The position numbers and the translations under genes are program-made. Below, piece by piece: positions 1-12,445 of a DNA stretch of 64,000 bases. The notes beneath the pieces were generated by a model. The model had not been told where the DNA came from. It saw nothing but the letters and a program-made list of their open reading frames with translations, and ran no database searches. Numbering within the stretch: position 1 is the first letter of the stretch; each line of letters starts with the position of its first letter. The DNA is from Gymnopus androsaceus JB14 (Eukaryota > Basidiomycota > Agaricomycetes > Agaricales > Omphalotaceae), in contig ML769389.1 in the NCBI GenBank assembly GCA_009733575.1, forward strand, positions 310,001 through 374,000, given 5' to 3'.

Positions 1-640
1 TTGTTCAGTGGCAAATATTTTGTATTTTTGGACAAGTACCAAAATAATGATAAATTCCACAAGAGCCGAAAACCGCGCTAAATATAATTACAGTCATTAA
101 GGCGCGTCCCAATTCAAGAGACGCGTGTCTCATCGCTCAACGCCCACTTACTGCAGTATGTTACCTTCGTGACAACTTTCGTAATTACTGTACACGCGTC
201 CAAATTCAAGAGATTCGAGATTCATTGCAGGAGGATAAGTTAGGCGCCCGGGCGGTCAGGCATCCTTAGACGCTCATCGCTTAACCCAAACGAACACGCA
301 TAACGTTGAGCTCCGCCCTCCCGCCCTGTTTTAGTGGCCTGTGCTTCAGTACGGTCAACTCAGGCCTTTTTCCCCCCGCGTTCTCGTGTGCGTTCAGGCC
401 CACCCACGCGCGGGCCAAGCCCAGCCAAAAACACTCAGTAATGATTAGATCGCTCGCTCCGAGACTCAGACTAATTCTGAGTCTCGTCCTTGCGCTCATA
501 GCCTAGCCTATCTCAGCGCTCAACGCCCGGGCGGCTACCATAATGTAACTTATGTTACCTTTGTGACAACTTTCGTGAGCTTGGCGAATTGCCAAGCCCC
601 GAACTTCAATTGATTAAACAAGTTGACTAGAACAACAGCA
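1..640. repeat. Repeat-rich, gene-free left end
   Basis: I see no gene before position 766. The stretch holds direct repeats: a 26-base block beginning ATGTTACCTT occurs near 158 and near 552 with one mismatch in its core, and a block around CGCGTCCAAATTCAAGAG occurs near 104 and 197. A perfect 10-bp hairpin stem (GAGACTCAGA, 461-470, against 476-485) and a palindrome CGCCCGGGCG seen twice (near 245 and 524) add to it. A motif GCGCGGGCCAAGCCC near 408 also occurs inside the mobile element at 45626-46672, so this is probably the remains of a related element. No coding potential or terminal repeats could be defined. Confidence 0.5.
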
Positions 641-765
641 TGCAGTATGTAAACAGGGGATACCGTCACTCTCTTTACTACCACTCTCTTTTATTACCAC
701 TCTCTTTTTCCTCATTACCCTGAGTGGGTCCAGAAGGCTTGAATTTGTGGCTTCTTACCACCAGG

Positions 766-2812
766 ATGTATTCGCAGGTCCAACCCTCGTCCACTAGCTT
801 GACCGACTACTATGACCATGTCCCGGTACGTAGAAAAAGCGCTGCGCCATTCAATCTCATTGTTGAACTCTGCTTTCTAGCCTCCGCACCGTTTGGCGGA
901 GCAGAGCTATGGTCCGTCGCAAGAAATCCCTCTGACCACCGTGACCGCACGGTCAACTGCACCGTACGCGGATAGTCCTACTCCAACAAGAACACATTTT
1001 GGTGACAGGCGAGGGGAGTTTCCTCAAGCAGCATTCATCGAAGAAAAGCCAAAATCGCGCGGCAACAGAAAGAAATGGGTAAATTCAAGCTTAGTAATCA
1101 ACAGACAAAACTTATTCACTGCTTGCCAGATCTTCGGAGGACTTGCTGTTGTTGGGATCCTTGTTGTCGCCGGTATCATTGCTGGGGTAGTTGTTTCTCA
1201 AACACATACATCTTCGTCTTCTTCAAGCTCAAACACTGCTATCTCTGGCGATCCAAGTCGTTTCGAAAAGGACTCCCGTCTAAAGCAATCGTTCTATGGA
1301 ATCGCATATACTCCAGAAAATTCTATATATCCGAATTGCAATATTAACCTTGGTGCGATTCCTTCGTATAGCTCTGTAACCCTTGCTTATCCAGCGCGTT
1401 CAACTACAGCCGACGTTGTCACAGATATTCAACTGCTTTCTCAGTTAACCTCGGTACGACCTTCATTATTCAAGTTGTTTTGCCAAAGCTCATCATCCTT
1501 GAAGCGCATTCGACTATACGGATCTGATTGCAATACAACGGCGATGGTTGTGAGTAGTCACTCTTCTGCTCAACTGGCATCATTGTCTAACATCCAAACC
1601 AGCTCGAAGCTGTACAACTTACCAAAGTAAACATGACAGTATTCATCGCCAACTACCCTGATGCAACCGATAATGGCGTAGCATACAATCGGCAAAAGAC
1701 CGCGATCCAGTCTGCTATCCAGTCTTATGGCACTGACCACATTGGTGGTTTGACTGTCGGGAATGAATTTATACTCGAGTACGTTCAGTTTTCTTACAGC
1801 AGAATGACTTGTTTATAATTACATATCCACAGTTATCTCGACGCCAACGGTGCCACGGATCCGAACAGCGCCACGGGAAATGCAGGAGCGGCTATCCTAA
1901 CCCCTTTCATAGACGACACAAGGACTATGCTGAAGGACCTCAATGTCGCATTAAAAGTCGGAAACGCTGACGCTGGATCGTTTTTCAACAGCAAGGTTCT
2001 TGCCGATGTGGATTATGGCGTACGTCTATAGTAATGGCATTCTCGTTGACTCTATAGTGACGATCTAAATCCATTGTTAACGTTCACAGATGGCAAACGT
2101 ACATCCTTGGTTCGCCAATGTCAGCGTAGATGATGCGGCTGCCTGGACATGGAACTTTTTCCAGACTGTGGATGTGGAATTAGCGCAAGGCTTGTCTAAC
2201 AAGCCAGATATGTCGATTGCGGAAACAGGTGAGCTTGAGCGTAATGCATTGGGCTTTCGCTGCTCATAATGCATATTAGGTTGGCCTACGGTTAGTATTC
2301 GGATTTCCTCACTCACAGTCATACTCAAACGGGTCTATCTCCTTTAGAAATCTTCCGATGTAGGTAACGAGTCCAATGGACCATCCACGGCGTCGGAGGC
2401 GAATCTTCAAGTACGCTTTTTTCATAACTGTTGCACGAGGAACTGACTGACAGTGTCCGTCGTAGACATTCCTAAACACATTCGTATGTCAAGCAAATGC
2501 CAATGGGACGGAATACTACTTCTTCGAGGTAAGTACACGTCCCAAATAGCATGTGGGCTTGTGTACTTATCCACTACAAACCTAGTTTTTCGATGAACCC
2601 TGGAAGGATCAGCAATTTGGTGGAGTTGAGGTGAGTGATTTATTAACTGCTTTGCTACTGCTGATGGGCCCTACTTTTCGTAAACGTAGGGCTGGTGGGG
2701 TTTGTTCAACTCGAAGTGAGTCACTTTAGACTTTTGTCCTTGCCGTTGCTGAAATTAGCTCTTCAGCCGAACACTCAAGAATATCGAGATTCCGGATTGC
2801 TCGAGCTCGTAA
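766..2812 (+). CDS. GH17 beta-1,3-glucanase, membrane anchored
   Basis: A glycoside hydrolase family 17 protein of the fungal cell-wall type, expected to cut or remodel beta-1,3-glucan at the cell surface. About thirteen exons join in frame: 766-825, 881-1352, 1410-1453, 1505-1549, 1603-1778, 1833-2019, 2090-2228, 2280-2290, 2348-2410, 2466-2528, 2586-2630, 2690-2715, 2767-2812. The product has a roughly 100-residue cytoplasmic N-terminus, one transmembrane helix (GGLAVVGILVVAGIIAGVVV), a Ser-rich linker, then the GH17 barrel with FYGIAYTPE, TVGNEF (acid/base Glu) and AETGWPT (nucleophile region). One exon is only 11 bases. The N-terminal anchor resembles the BtgC-type type II membrane arrangement. 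All junctions keep frame, so it looks functional. Confidence 0.93.
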
Positions 2813-3083
2813 AGCAATGCATGGCGGAAAATTAGCGCCTGGTCTATCTATCGATCTATCTACTACCTTCCTTTCTGATGACTGACTGGGACATTAAGGG
2901 TTTACTGTGAACAGTTGAATCGTGCTAAAGGACATGTACTATCATACTTATCTACTGCTTTCTGGTTTTTCTGATTCGATAATCGGAATATAATCTTTTG
3001 TTGACCGTTTCAACGAACTTGATATGTACACCATATATTCGTCTAGATATTTAATGACATCCCAGCCTACACGCGACTGTAGT

Positions 3084-4115
3084 CTAATGTTTCGAATTCA
3101 TGCCTTGTAAACACCTCACTACGGCACTAATACCATCCGATACATCCTTTCTATCGCTCTCTACAACTTTGTTCACCAACGCCGTCATCTTATCCGGATG
3201 CCATCTAAGCAACGAACTCCGGATCCTCTCCTTCCTAGAGACTTTGCAACCTCGCACCTTGAGTCCCTCTGTCAAAAACGTTTCGATATTTCCTAGGGTA
3301 AGATCAGAAAGGGCAGCATGTCGCGCTACTGCTACCTTGCTCCGACTCTTGGTTTTGGCGTCACCGCTTTCGCCAATATGGACAGGCCAAGGTATATCGT
3401 TAAATGATATCTCCTCCGCGCCCTTCCTCTGAAGTTCCGCCCATCGTCGCTCATACGCATCCCATCTGCTCTGAACCTCCTTCTCCCAATCCCTCAGACG
3501 AATTTCCTCCCGAATCTTCTCTGTTCGTGCAAAATCTCGCTTTCCTTCACTATCCCGTAGAATCCCACCGCTACGAACCCAATCCTCTTCTCCTCGAATG
3601 ATTTCAGCCTTTTCACGTTCTAAACGTGCGAGATGCTGGGCTTGAAGCGGGTCGAAGGAAGGAGAAGGAGATTTTGATTCCTTCTTTATTGGAGGAGGAG
3701 AAGGAGAGGGAGGGAGGTGTTGAGCAGGATTCGGAGATGTGTTATTGGCTAGCGGTGAACCGGTGCTCGAAAAAGCGAGATATCCAAGTCCTGACGAAGG
3801 ATGCAGAGACTGAGGAATTGGAGTACCTGGGCTGGGTGGAGGAATCCATGCTTTCACCGGGGATGAATTAGGAGAGCTGAATGCGTACTTGGTACGAGAA
3901 GGCGACTGCATCCCAGATTCAGTAAATGAGCTACCAAACAGGGATTTGACGCTTCCTGTACCCTTTGAAACCTCAGCTGATGGTCTGTGAGGCGAGCTGG
4001 CTGATTCCAAAGTCCAGCTTTCCTGGTTTTGACGCGACTTGGGCCATCGCGAAGGACTCGAGGAAGATGACGACTGGAAGTCGTAATTTGCAAAGAGCAA
4101 TCCTCTAGTGTCCAT
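3084..4115 (-). CDS. NFKBIL1-like protein with J-like C-terminus
   Basis: A 343-residue single-exon protein. The first 160 residues are low-complexity and rich in Ser and Pro. Then comes a charged helical region (about 175-240) followed by FNDIPWPV and, near the end, LLRWHPDKM. The pairing of a DIPWP motif with a RWHPDK motif is characteristic of the C-terminal region of NF-kappa-B inhibitor-like protein 1 homologs; the HPD is J-domain-like. The ankyrin repeats of the animal protein are not seen. A second ATG upstream (4207) reads through a possible exon, but splicing it on brings a stop, so I start at 4115. It is divergent from histone H4 with about 190 bp between start codons. Molecular role in fungi unknown. 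Confidence 0.65.
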   Translation of the reverse strand: MDTRGLLFANYDFQSSSSSSPSRWPKSRQNQESWTLESASSPHRPSAEVSKGTGSVKSLFGSSFTESGMQSPSRTKYAFSSPNSSPVKAWIPPPSPGTPIPQSLHPSSGLGYLAFSSTGSPLANNTSPNPAQHLPPSPSPPPIKKESKSPSPSFDPLQAQHLARLEREKAEIIRGEEDWVRSGGILRDSEGKRDFARTEKIREEIRLRDWEKEVQSRWDAYERRWAELQRKGAEEISFNDIPWPVHIGESGDAKTKSRSKVAVARHAALSDLTLGNIETFLTEGLKVRGCKVSRKERIRSSLLRWHPDKMTALVNKVVESDRKDVSDGISAVVRCLQGMNSKH

Positions 4116-4306
4116 AGTCTGCGAATAATAAAAAAGAAAATTAGTCTGTAAGATTCACCTTTTTGGATGTACTCAGCTGCAGAAGCGTGACCGGCGGCAC
4201 GTGCCATACGCGTTGCGTGTACAAAAGAGCGATCAACAAGGAGTTGCTTTTGATTTCAAACCACCACCATCTCAGCACAACTTTTCTTCAATCACTCTCT
4301 ATAATA

Positions 4307-4788
<482 letters not shown>

Positions 4789-5114
4789 TTCCCTGTGAGT
4801 GCCGGAATTGGTCTTGTTATCATTGTCTCTAACGTCAATTTATCCCATAGTCGTCCTACTCTGTGTTTCTACTTGTTAGCTTTGTATTCTTCCTTGTACC
4901 AGTATCGATCCACTATCCTACCAAGTACATGCAACGTATGATTTATGATAAGGCCTGCTACCAATTATTAGGATGTTTTTCGTTAAAGAGAAGCGTTCAG
5001 TGAAGCTAGTGAAGCTAGTGAAGCTTGATGATTCGTAAGTGCTCAAATTCAGTCAGTTGCTTGAATTGAAATCGCCAACCTTTGTCCAAGTATCAGCGTT
5101 GAACGTTGAACATT
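4789..5114. other. Intergenic: H4 downstream region
   Basis: No gene seen. It contains a short tandem repeat of GTGAAGCTA (about three units near 5000-5025). Confidence 0.5.
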
Positions 5115-6577
5115 CTAAATTGTGATACCATTTGACTCATTTCCAGTGATAACCACCTGCATTCCTTCCCTGTCCAGGTTATACAGCGGCCTGTAAGCAT
5201 CTTCGTCCACTCCCCGTTCCACAAAGTGAAGCACTACCGACCTCAAGCAATCTATCCCGTGGCGGCTGCTTGTGTGCGATTAGGTAGCCAGCGGGATGAG
5301 ACCATTCTGGCGAATGCAACGTCGTCGAACTCGGTACCATGCAATTTGATAGAAAGGAAGCGCAACTTTGGAATGAGCTCGAGAGGAGAGCCAGAGTCAT
5401 GCAAAGTGAGACTCGAAAGGAAGTGGAAGCTTATCGGGCTTCCACCTTCTGGATTCACCAAGCCATCGACGGAGAAATTGATGAGGGAAGGTAGAAGATT
5501 GAGAGTAGTGACGAGATCTAAATCCGAAATCGTAACACGGCTGAGAGACAGCGTTGTCAATGTACAGGCCGATCTCGATATGAATGCACTAAAGGCATCC
5601 GGTGGCCAGATGAGGTTCGAGGTAGAACCATCTTCTGAACAAATGATGAGCTCTCCTAAGGAAGGGAACGTAAAGACAGAGAACATGGTTTCCAGCGACC
5701 TGCTTGTATCCATGTGAGTAAAGTGTATGAAAGTGAATGACTCCAGGATAGCCAATGATACGCTGCCTGGCCCAAATTTTGACCAGAAACTCCGTAATTT
5801 TAAAACAGTCAGAGAAGGGCATTGGTGAAGAAGTTCTATATCCTCTCCTCTAGGTGCTCCAACATCCAAAGAGGTAAGTTGAGTCCATGGTAACTTGGAC
5901 AACCATCTATCAAGCTCATCTGTTTTGACAGCGCGGAGCTTTGGCGCATGCTGAAAGCAGTCAAGGTCTGTATCTTGAATCTCGACATCAGAGCCTCTCA
6001 GAATGAGGTCCTCAAGGATAGGAAAGGAAGGAGGTCGAGAGAGGTCCCCGCAACTTGACAAATCTAAATCACCAGTATAGGTGAATGTCTTCCAACGGCT
6101 AGTGTGGCCAAGAAGAAGGCCTAATACAGAGGGTTTACTCTGATCACTCTGCGCACCCATTGGCGTTTGTAGATCAATTATGAGCGGCGAATCGGCTGAA
6201 CGATCAAGGTAGAGCTGGAGAGTAGATATCAAACCACTCCGTGCATTTAACATATGCATCATCTCCGGCTTGGGGGCTATGGGGGCTATCTCCAGCCTAA
6301 ATTGAGACCATATTCCAGGTGAAGACAGAGCCAGAGAGCGCCATCGAGTGCATACAGCACTGATAGCAAGAGCTGGAAGGTAGGCAATGGCAGGTAAGGT
6401 CAATTGGGTTGGTGGCTCCTCCCAGAACAATGGCCAAGGATATTCCTGTATCAAGTTATCCATGCAAGCCGGTTCAAAAATAAGGCTTAGCATTTCGTTA
6501 GGAAGCTGCTGGAAAGGCGAAAGAGGCGGCGATGGGTTCGACGAGTTTGAATTTGCACTGCCGGTATCATGAGCCAT
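5115..6577 (-). pseudogene. F-box-like/LRR paralog A, C-terminal frameshift
   Basis: Member of an Agaricomycete F-box-like family (presumed substrate receptor of SCF ubiquitin ligases). An F-box-like motif is visible at residues 20-40 (PFQQLPNEMLSLIF), then AISAVCTRWRSLALSSPGIW, then leucine-rich segments such as FPSLGELIICSEDGS. As read, the frame stops at 5252 after 441 residues. Comparison with intact copy E shows one A missing between 5259 and 5260; with that base the frame would run on through a conserved C-terminus (VVITG) to a stop at 5115. Everything else is open, so this is either a recent pseudogene, a functional truncation, or a consensus error. Same strand as B and C. Confidence 0.8.
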
Positions 6578-7043
6578 ATTGTTTGAAGCAGTGGCCTGTG
6601 GAGTCTTTAGAAGAGTTTACGTGTGAGATTTCCTCGAAATGGACCTTGACAAGCCTCACAGGTTGAGCAAACAGTCCAACGCACAAAGTTGCTAGTGAAC
6701 GCGCGAAGCAGACAATTAGGCGCCCATCGTGAATTTTCTGATCTGGACGTCGGACATTCAGGAATGAAAGTACAGTCCAAGTTCAAAGATACCAAGCTTG
6801 AGCTTTCCAGTATCGAAATTTATAGATAAAATCAAGTACATATGAAATCGATTCCCACTAATGTGAACCGGTGGTTCGTCCGCTCCTCTGCAATTCCAAC
6901 CGAAAGTATCGTATTCCAATCTGTGTAAGGCACAAACATTGTAGCAATCGAACATCAAACTTAGCTAGGATGTGATGTAGGAGTACACCGTATTTACCGA
7001 ATCCAGATTCCAAACCGCGTACCGACAGTGCCAGTTCAAGAGC
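6578..7043. other. Intergenic between F-box copies A and B
   Basis: No gene. It carries a 19-base motif AAGCAGACAATTAGGCGCC at 6706-6724, which is also found exactly upstream of F-box copy H (54918-54936). The half nearest copy B (about 6830-7035) is homologous, in inverted orientation, to the sequence downstream of copy E (about 33340-33580), so it is shared 3' flank of a duplicated unit. Confidence 0.6.
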
Positions 7044-8906
7044 CTATGTCTTGATACCATTCGCCCCATTTCCAGTGATAACCACCTGCATTCCCTTCCT
7101 ATCCAAATCATACAGCGGTGTGTAAGTATTTTCGTCCACTCCCCGTTCCTCAAAGTGAAGCACCACCGACCTCAAACAATCCATCCCGATGACGGCTGCA
7201 CATGCAGGATCAGGTAGCCAACGGGATGAGACCATTCTGACGAATGCAACGTCGTCAAAGGAGGCGCCATGCAATTTTATGGAAAGGAAGCGCAACTTTG
7301 GGAGAAGAGGAGAGCCAGAGTCATGCAAAGTGAGACTCGAGAGGAAGCGGGACGTTATCGGGCTTCCACCTTCAGGATTCAGCAAGCCATCGATGGAGAA
7401 ATTTATGAGGGAAGGTAGAAGATTGAGATCAGCAATGAGATCCAAATCGAAAACCGTAACACTGCTGAGAGACAGCATTGTCAATGTACAGGCCAATCTC
7501 GATATGAATGCACTAAAGGCATCCAGTGGCCAGATGAGGTTCGGGGTAGAACCATCTTCTGAACAAATGATGAGTTCTCCTAAGGAAGGGAACGTAAAGA
7601 CAGAGAACATGTTTTCCAGTGACCTGCTTGTGTATATGATGAGTAGAGTCTATGAAAGTGAATGACTCCAAGATGGCCAATGATACGCTGCCTGGCCCAA
7701 ATTTGACCAGAAGGTCCGTAATTTTAAAACAGTCAGACAAGGGTATCGGTGAAGAACATCTATTTCTCTTCCTTCAGGTGCCCGAACATCCAGAGAGGTA
7801 AGCTGATTCCAGGGTAAGATCAGAACATGTTTCAAGCTCATCTGTCCTGACAGCGCGGAGCTTTGGCGCATGCTCAAAGCAGTCAAGGTCTGTCTCTTGA
7901 ATCTCGACATTAGGCCTTTCAGAGTGAGCTCCTCAAGGATGGGAAAGGAAGGAGGACGAGAGAAGTCCCCGCAACTTGACAAATCTAAATCACCAGTATA
8001 GCTGAATGTTTTCCAACGGCTAGTGTGATCGAGAAGGAGGCCCAATACAGAGGGTTTACTCTGATCATTCTTCGTACCCGCTGGCGTTTGTAGATCAATT
8101 ATGAGCGGCGAATCGGCTGAGCGATCCAGGTAGAGCTGGGAAATAGATATAAACCCACTCCGTGCATTTGACATATGCATCATCTCCGGCTTGGGGGCTA
8201 TGGGGGCTATCTCCAGCCTGAATTGAGACCATAATCCAGGTGAAGACAGAGCCATCGAGCGCCATCGAGTGCATACAGCACTGATAGCAAGAGCTGGAAG
8301 GTAGGCAATGGCAGGTAAGGTCAATTGGGTTGGTGGTTCCCTTTCCAATGGCCAAGGGTATTCTTGTAACAAGTTATCTGTACATGCCCACTCGAATATA
8401 ATGCATAAGATTTCATTAGGAATTTCTCGAAAAGATGAAAGAAGCGACCGGAGCTGCGTGTTGTAATCGACCAATCGCTTTCTCTGATCCCGAATAGAGA
8501 TGAGCTGGGACTGGAGACGGGCAATCTCGGCGTCATAGTCGTCGAAGTCTTTCTCGGAGAGAAGAATCAGTTCACGGATTTCGTTGGGACTGAGCCCAGG
8601 ATTCGAAGGACCGTCCGAATTCACGTGTACTCGTGGCTTGAGCGGATTTCTGCATTTCGAGCACAAGGTAATACGCGATTCGTGGGCCATGATTTTCGCG
8701 AGTAAAGTACCTATGAAACGGTTTTGAAAGCATGTACGTGTAATTTCTTTGGGATTGCGAACCTTAGTCTGGCTTGGAAAACGAGATGGTGGCAAAGCAA
8801 AATTGAAAGGGCGCCAACTTGAAAATTGGCGCTTCAATGTCATGTCTAGAACAAACCGACTCCGAGTAACTCTGGCAAAACTATGTATATAAGAAGGTGC
8901 TAACAT
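7044..8906 (-). pseudogene. F-box-like/LRR paralog B, several frameshifts
   Basis: Close relative of copy E. It has the same N-terminal extension with a CSKC...C cysteine motif, a coiled stretch (DFDDYDAEIARLQSQL), the F-box-like motif FREIPNEILCIIFEWAC, and the CTRWRSMALSSPG block. The frame breaks at least three times relative to A and E: a lost base near 7914, net loss near 7826 that restores frame for a stretch, a lost A near 7702 leading to a stop at 7650, and an extra base near 7637. The C-terminal third (7044-7610) is open in another frame and ends with VVITGNG. The start ATG is at 8906; the ATG at 8691 corresponds to an alternative internal start. Confidence 0.85.
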
Positions 8907-9011
8907 GTACTACGTCGCTTATTCAAAATTCAACGCTACTTAATTTAAATCGTTTTAGATCATTTTCAACCAAACATGAACAGCAAATTGACCCATTCGC
9001 CATGCCACATC

Positions 9012-10536
9012 TCAATTACACCCATCGTAATCGCTGCCAGTGATAACCACCCGCATCCCCATCATCGTCAAATTACACAGCGGTCGCAGGTCTGCCTCCT
9101 CATTTACCTCCCGTCCCCAACGCCTCCCGACCTTATCTAATTCATACAGCGGACTGTAGATATTCTCGTCCACTTCCGGGCACGTAATCGAAGTACCACC
9201 GACCTCAGTGAGACAGCCCCGATGCTGGCTGCATGTGAGGAATCCGGAAGCCAGCGGGATGTGACCATGTTGACAAACGCCTCGTCATCGAACAAGGCGC
9301 CTTTAACTTTTATCGAAAGAGAGCAAAGATTGGGAACAAGGATAAAATCGGACTCGGACTCGGATTTGTGCAGCGTGAGACTCGAGAGGAACAGGGAGGT
9401 TATTGGGCTCTTCTTCTTCTTCTTTCTCTTCATCTTCTGCTCCATGGGGGAGTCATCAAAACTGAGGTTGTTAAGAGATGGCAAAAGACGAAGATCATCG
9501 ATAAACTCCAAATCTGAAATGGGAATGCCACTGATAGAAAGTGCTGTCAAGATGCAGGATGATCTCGATATGAATGCACCAAAGGCGTTCGCTGACCAGG
9601 CGAGCTCCCCTCTATGAATCATTCGCACGACGAATCACGAGCTGGTTCAAGGAAGGGAATGTAAAGATGGGAAGCAAATGATGCAGAAAGTCTTCAGTAT
9701 GCTCGATCCTAGTAAGAACGTCATGAGGGTGAAGTGTCAAAATAAGTGACTTGAGCGCAGCCAATGATATTGGAGATGGCTGAGGTCGATCACCTTCATG
9801 TCCAGCAGCGTAAAGTTCTAAAGTAGTTAGGCTGCACAAGTCTCGGAGATCGTCCATTGCCCAGTATGGGAGAGCAGTGTTCAGAAAAGTAAGCTGGTCT
9901 GAGGGTAGTTTGGACAAGAGGCCTTTTAGTGAGTCATTGCCTTCGAAAATGGTGAGGGCGTGAAGATTCGGAGCAGCCTGGAAACAGTGATAAGTGTCGT
10001 CCGCGTAAGTACCGTAAGCCGATCCAACAGTTAAGTCCTCAAGAATTGGGAGGGAGAGTGGGTTAACCGATATCCTAAGATCTGTAATATACCGGACAGT
10101 TTTCCAACGCCGGGTGTGTTGGAGGAGGAGGACCAGTGCAGGGGGATGATAAAAATAATAGCCGTCCTCCGGCAGGTCGATAAAAATGTCAAGAAATAGT
10201 GGGGCTTGGGCGGAGCGCTCTAAATAGAGCTTTAGAGCAGCCATGAACACATCTGACTCCGTGGGATCACCGGAAAGTTCAAGTTTCAGATGAGACCACA
10301 AGCCAGGTAATTCGAGCGCCAGAGAACGCCATTTCGTGCATACGGCACTGATAGCAAAGTGTCGGAAGGTATGTGATCGCTGGGGAGACCAGTTCTGTAA
10401 AAAGAAAAGGGGATTCCTGTAGGAAGTTTTCGGTGCATGCGAATTCGAATATCAGGGGAAAAATTTCGGTGGGAAGTTCGTCGATGAAAGGTGGTGGTTG
10501 TAGTGTACAAGTTTGAGTCTCCTGTGATGAGTCCAT
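9012..10536 (-). pseudogene. F-box-like/LRR paralog C, three frameshifts
   Basis: A more divergent member, closest to copy D. The F-box-like motif FIDELPTEIFPLIFEFAC is near the start (ATG at 10536). An extra T near 10363 shifts frame in the AISAVCTKWRS block; the middle (9612-10301) is open; an extra base at 9616 shifts it again relative to copy D; a third shift near 9180 breaks the tail, which would otherwise end in VVITGSDYDG at 9012. It contains a poly-lysine run encoded by repeated AAG near 9412-9430. Lesions are all single bases. Confidence 0.82.
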
Positions 10537-10840
10537 ATCAGCTACCACTGGAGATCTAAATATGGTGAGTAGTAAGCATGATCCAAACGAAGCGCGCGCT
10601 TATTTAACTGCCTCGTCCTTAACGCCAGAGTTTAGAACAACAAGCGATTAGCGATTATAGAAATACACAAATTGAACAGTCTTACATAGACTAATAAGAT
10701 ATCGGTATAGATGTAAAGTACGATAAAAGAGATGCCATGGAAATACAAATGCATAGTAGTTAGTGGTACAGAAAGAAAATGCGAAGCTCGTAATTTACGA
10801 GCTTCGTTAGATGACCGAAAGATATCCCGCAGGCCCCTAG
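10537..10840. other. Intergenic
   Basis: No gene or repeat recognised; AT-rich spacer between the head of F-box C and the tail of the DUF6699-like gene. Confidence 0.5.
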
Positions 10841-12445
10841 CTACTTCGTGTTCCGCAACTTCAAATCCAGCTCAACAACTCTCCACCCCGGCTCGTCCAG
10901 CTTGGGGTAAGCATGACCATAATTGTACTTTACCTCGAAACCGCCAAAGACCGACCATAGCGCCAGCACATCATACCCTTTTCGGAGGCAGATCCCACTC
11001 TGCATTGCTATCCATGCCCTGCCCTTCTGAAACAACCCTCGCCGCGCGCGCGCGTGCAATCCGTTGTCTCGACTCGACCGGCAGCTCAATTGTCTCTTGG
11101 CTGGATAAGCGTGTCTGGAAATATGCATAAAGAACTTGGAGGACCTCGAATATAGTGATCTCGTTCTGCGTCGACGAGGGGTAAATTTCGATAGGACCCC
11201 ACTGGTCCATCCATAACGAGAGGGCGGAGTTATTTCCGGCTCGAACGATGATTTGAGCTGCACCAGGACAGGCGGGAGCTTGAAGGAAGTCCTGCGAAGA
11301 ACAGTCTACAGCTGGAAGTCCAGAATAGATGATCATATGCAACGATGGATCATCAAAGCCACTAACAGCTGTCCTGGGGAGGCAACATCATGTTCCAACG
11401 CAAGGTATGTCCGGTACTAGCCAACAGTTCGGTATGGACATGAACACGTTCCGATGGGGGATGAGTGGCATAGGAAAACGGTTGTATCCAAGGGTCAGAT
11501 TCAGAGAGACAAAAAGACTCTGTATAGCTATTGTGAGGCGGAGAGGAGTTGTGTGGAAGGGATAGGGAGTCGACGGGAGCGCGTATCCCAAGCTCCGGAG
11601 ATCGAACGGAGAAACAGAGTTTTGGAGCGAAGGTAAGAAGCCCTGACTGGCGGAATCATAGGATCCAGCACGATTGTGACGAGAGTGTCTACTAGGAGGA
11701 ATATCGATCTCTTGAGAAGGCGACTGGACGTATACGAAGGAAGAGTCAGCACTCGATCTCTTCGTATGACCCAGTTTACGAGGACTCGAAACAGCTGTGG
11801 AGCTGTATCTGCGCAATCCTGGACTAAACACAGATCTGAAAGTGTGTGCCAAGTTGGAATGCCCTCTTTTATGACCGAATCCATGAAGTGAAGAGGCCAT
11901 TTCAGACGTGGCATGGCGGTGACTTCGACTACTAGTGCTGCTACCGGATGAGGAATGACGTTTGTGGCGAGCGGGAGACCGGGGAGCAGATGAAACAGAG
12001 AAAACACTGGAATGGCCTTTGGAAGATCAATCGATGAGAATCAATTTCCCCGAGTCGAAGGGAACACTCACCACGCTTCCGAGATCCCACATAATGCATG
12101 TGGGTTGCAGGACTGCTTGCTCTCATTACACTCGAAGGACGGTATGAGCTATGCACAGTATCTATAAGGAATTCAATACAGAAAACACGTAACGATACAA
12201 TGGACTCACTTGAAATATCGAGAGAGATATTGTTGGAGAAAGCGTGTGCTTGTCCTGGACATTCATGCGGTTAATATAAGGCTGCAGTCTCAATGAAACA
12301 AAGACGGACCGGCTGGGTTACGTGCAAATGCCTTGGGACGTCGCATAATCGAACGAACGGGTCTTGTATTCCGATGATGAGGAGCAAAATGCCTCAAAGG
12401 ATCAGGCAAAGTGCCAAAAGTGACGCGAGTCTCGGATGATGACAT
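10841..12445 (-). CDS. DUF6699-like protein, C-terminal frame uncertain
   Basis: A fungal protein with a long disordered N-terminus and a C-terminal DUF6699-like domain; function unknown. The N-terminal exons splice well from ATG 12445 (MSSSETRVTFG...), with introns ending at GTCCAG, at CTTATAG near 12170 and at CCAAAG near 12015, giving a Ser/Arg/His-rich tail. The domain is recognisable in pieces: STGHTLRWNMMLPP (11350-11420), then WGPIEIYPSS with ITIFEVLQVLYAYF (11100-11250), then VFGGFEV with GWRVVELDLK (10841-10960). These lie in three frames. One shift falls at a CCCC run near 11375, another near 11015, without a convincing intron. Either the gene is decaying or the consensus has indels. 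Confidence 0.55.

Noticed and set aside
4163..4207. Upstream ATG exon (MARAAGHASAAEYIQK) for the NFKBIL1-like gene.
   Set aside because: The only good donor (GTGAAT) joins to the main exon in a frame that stops within five codons.
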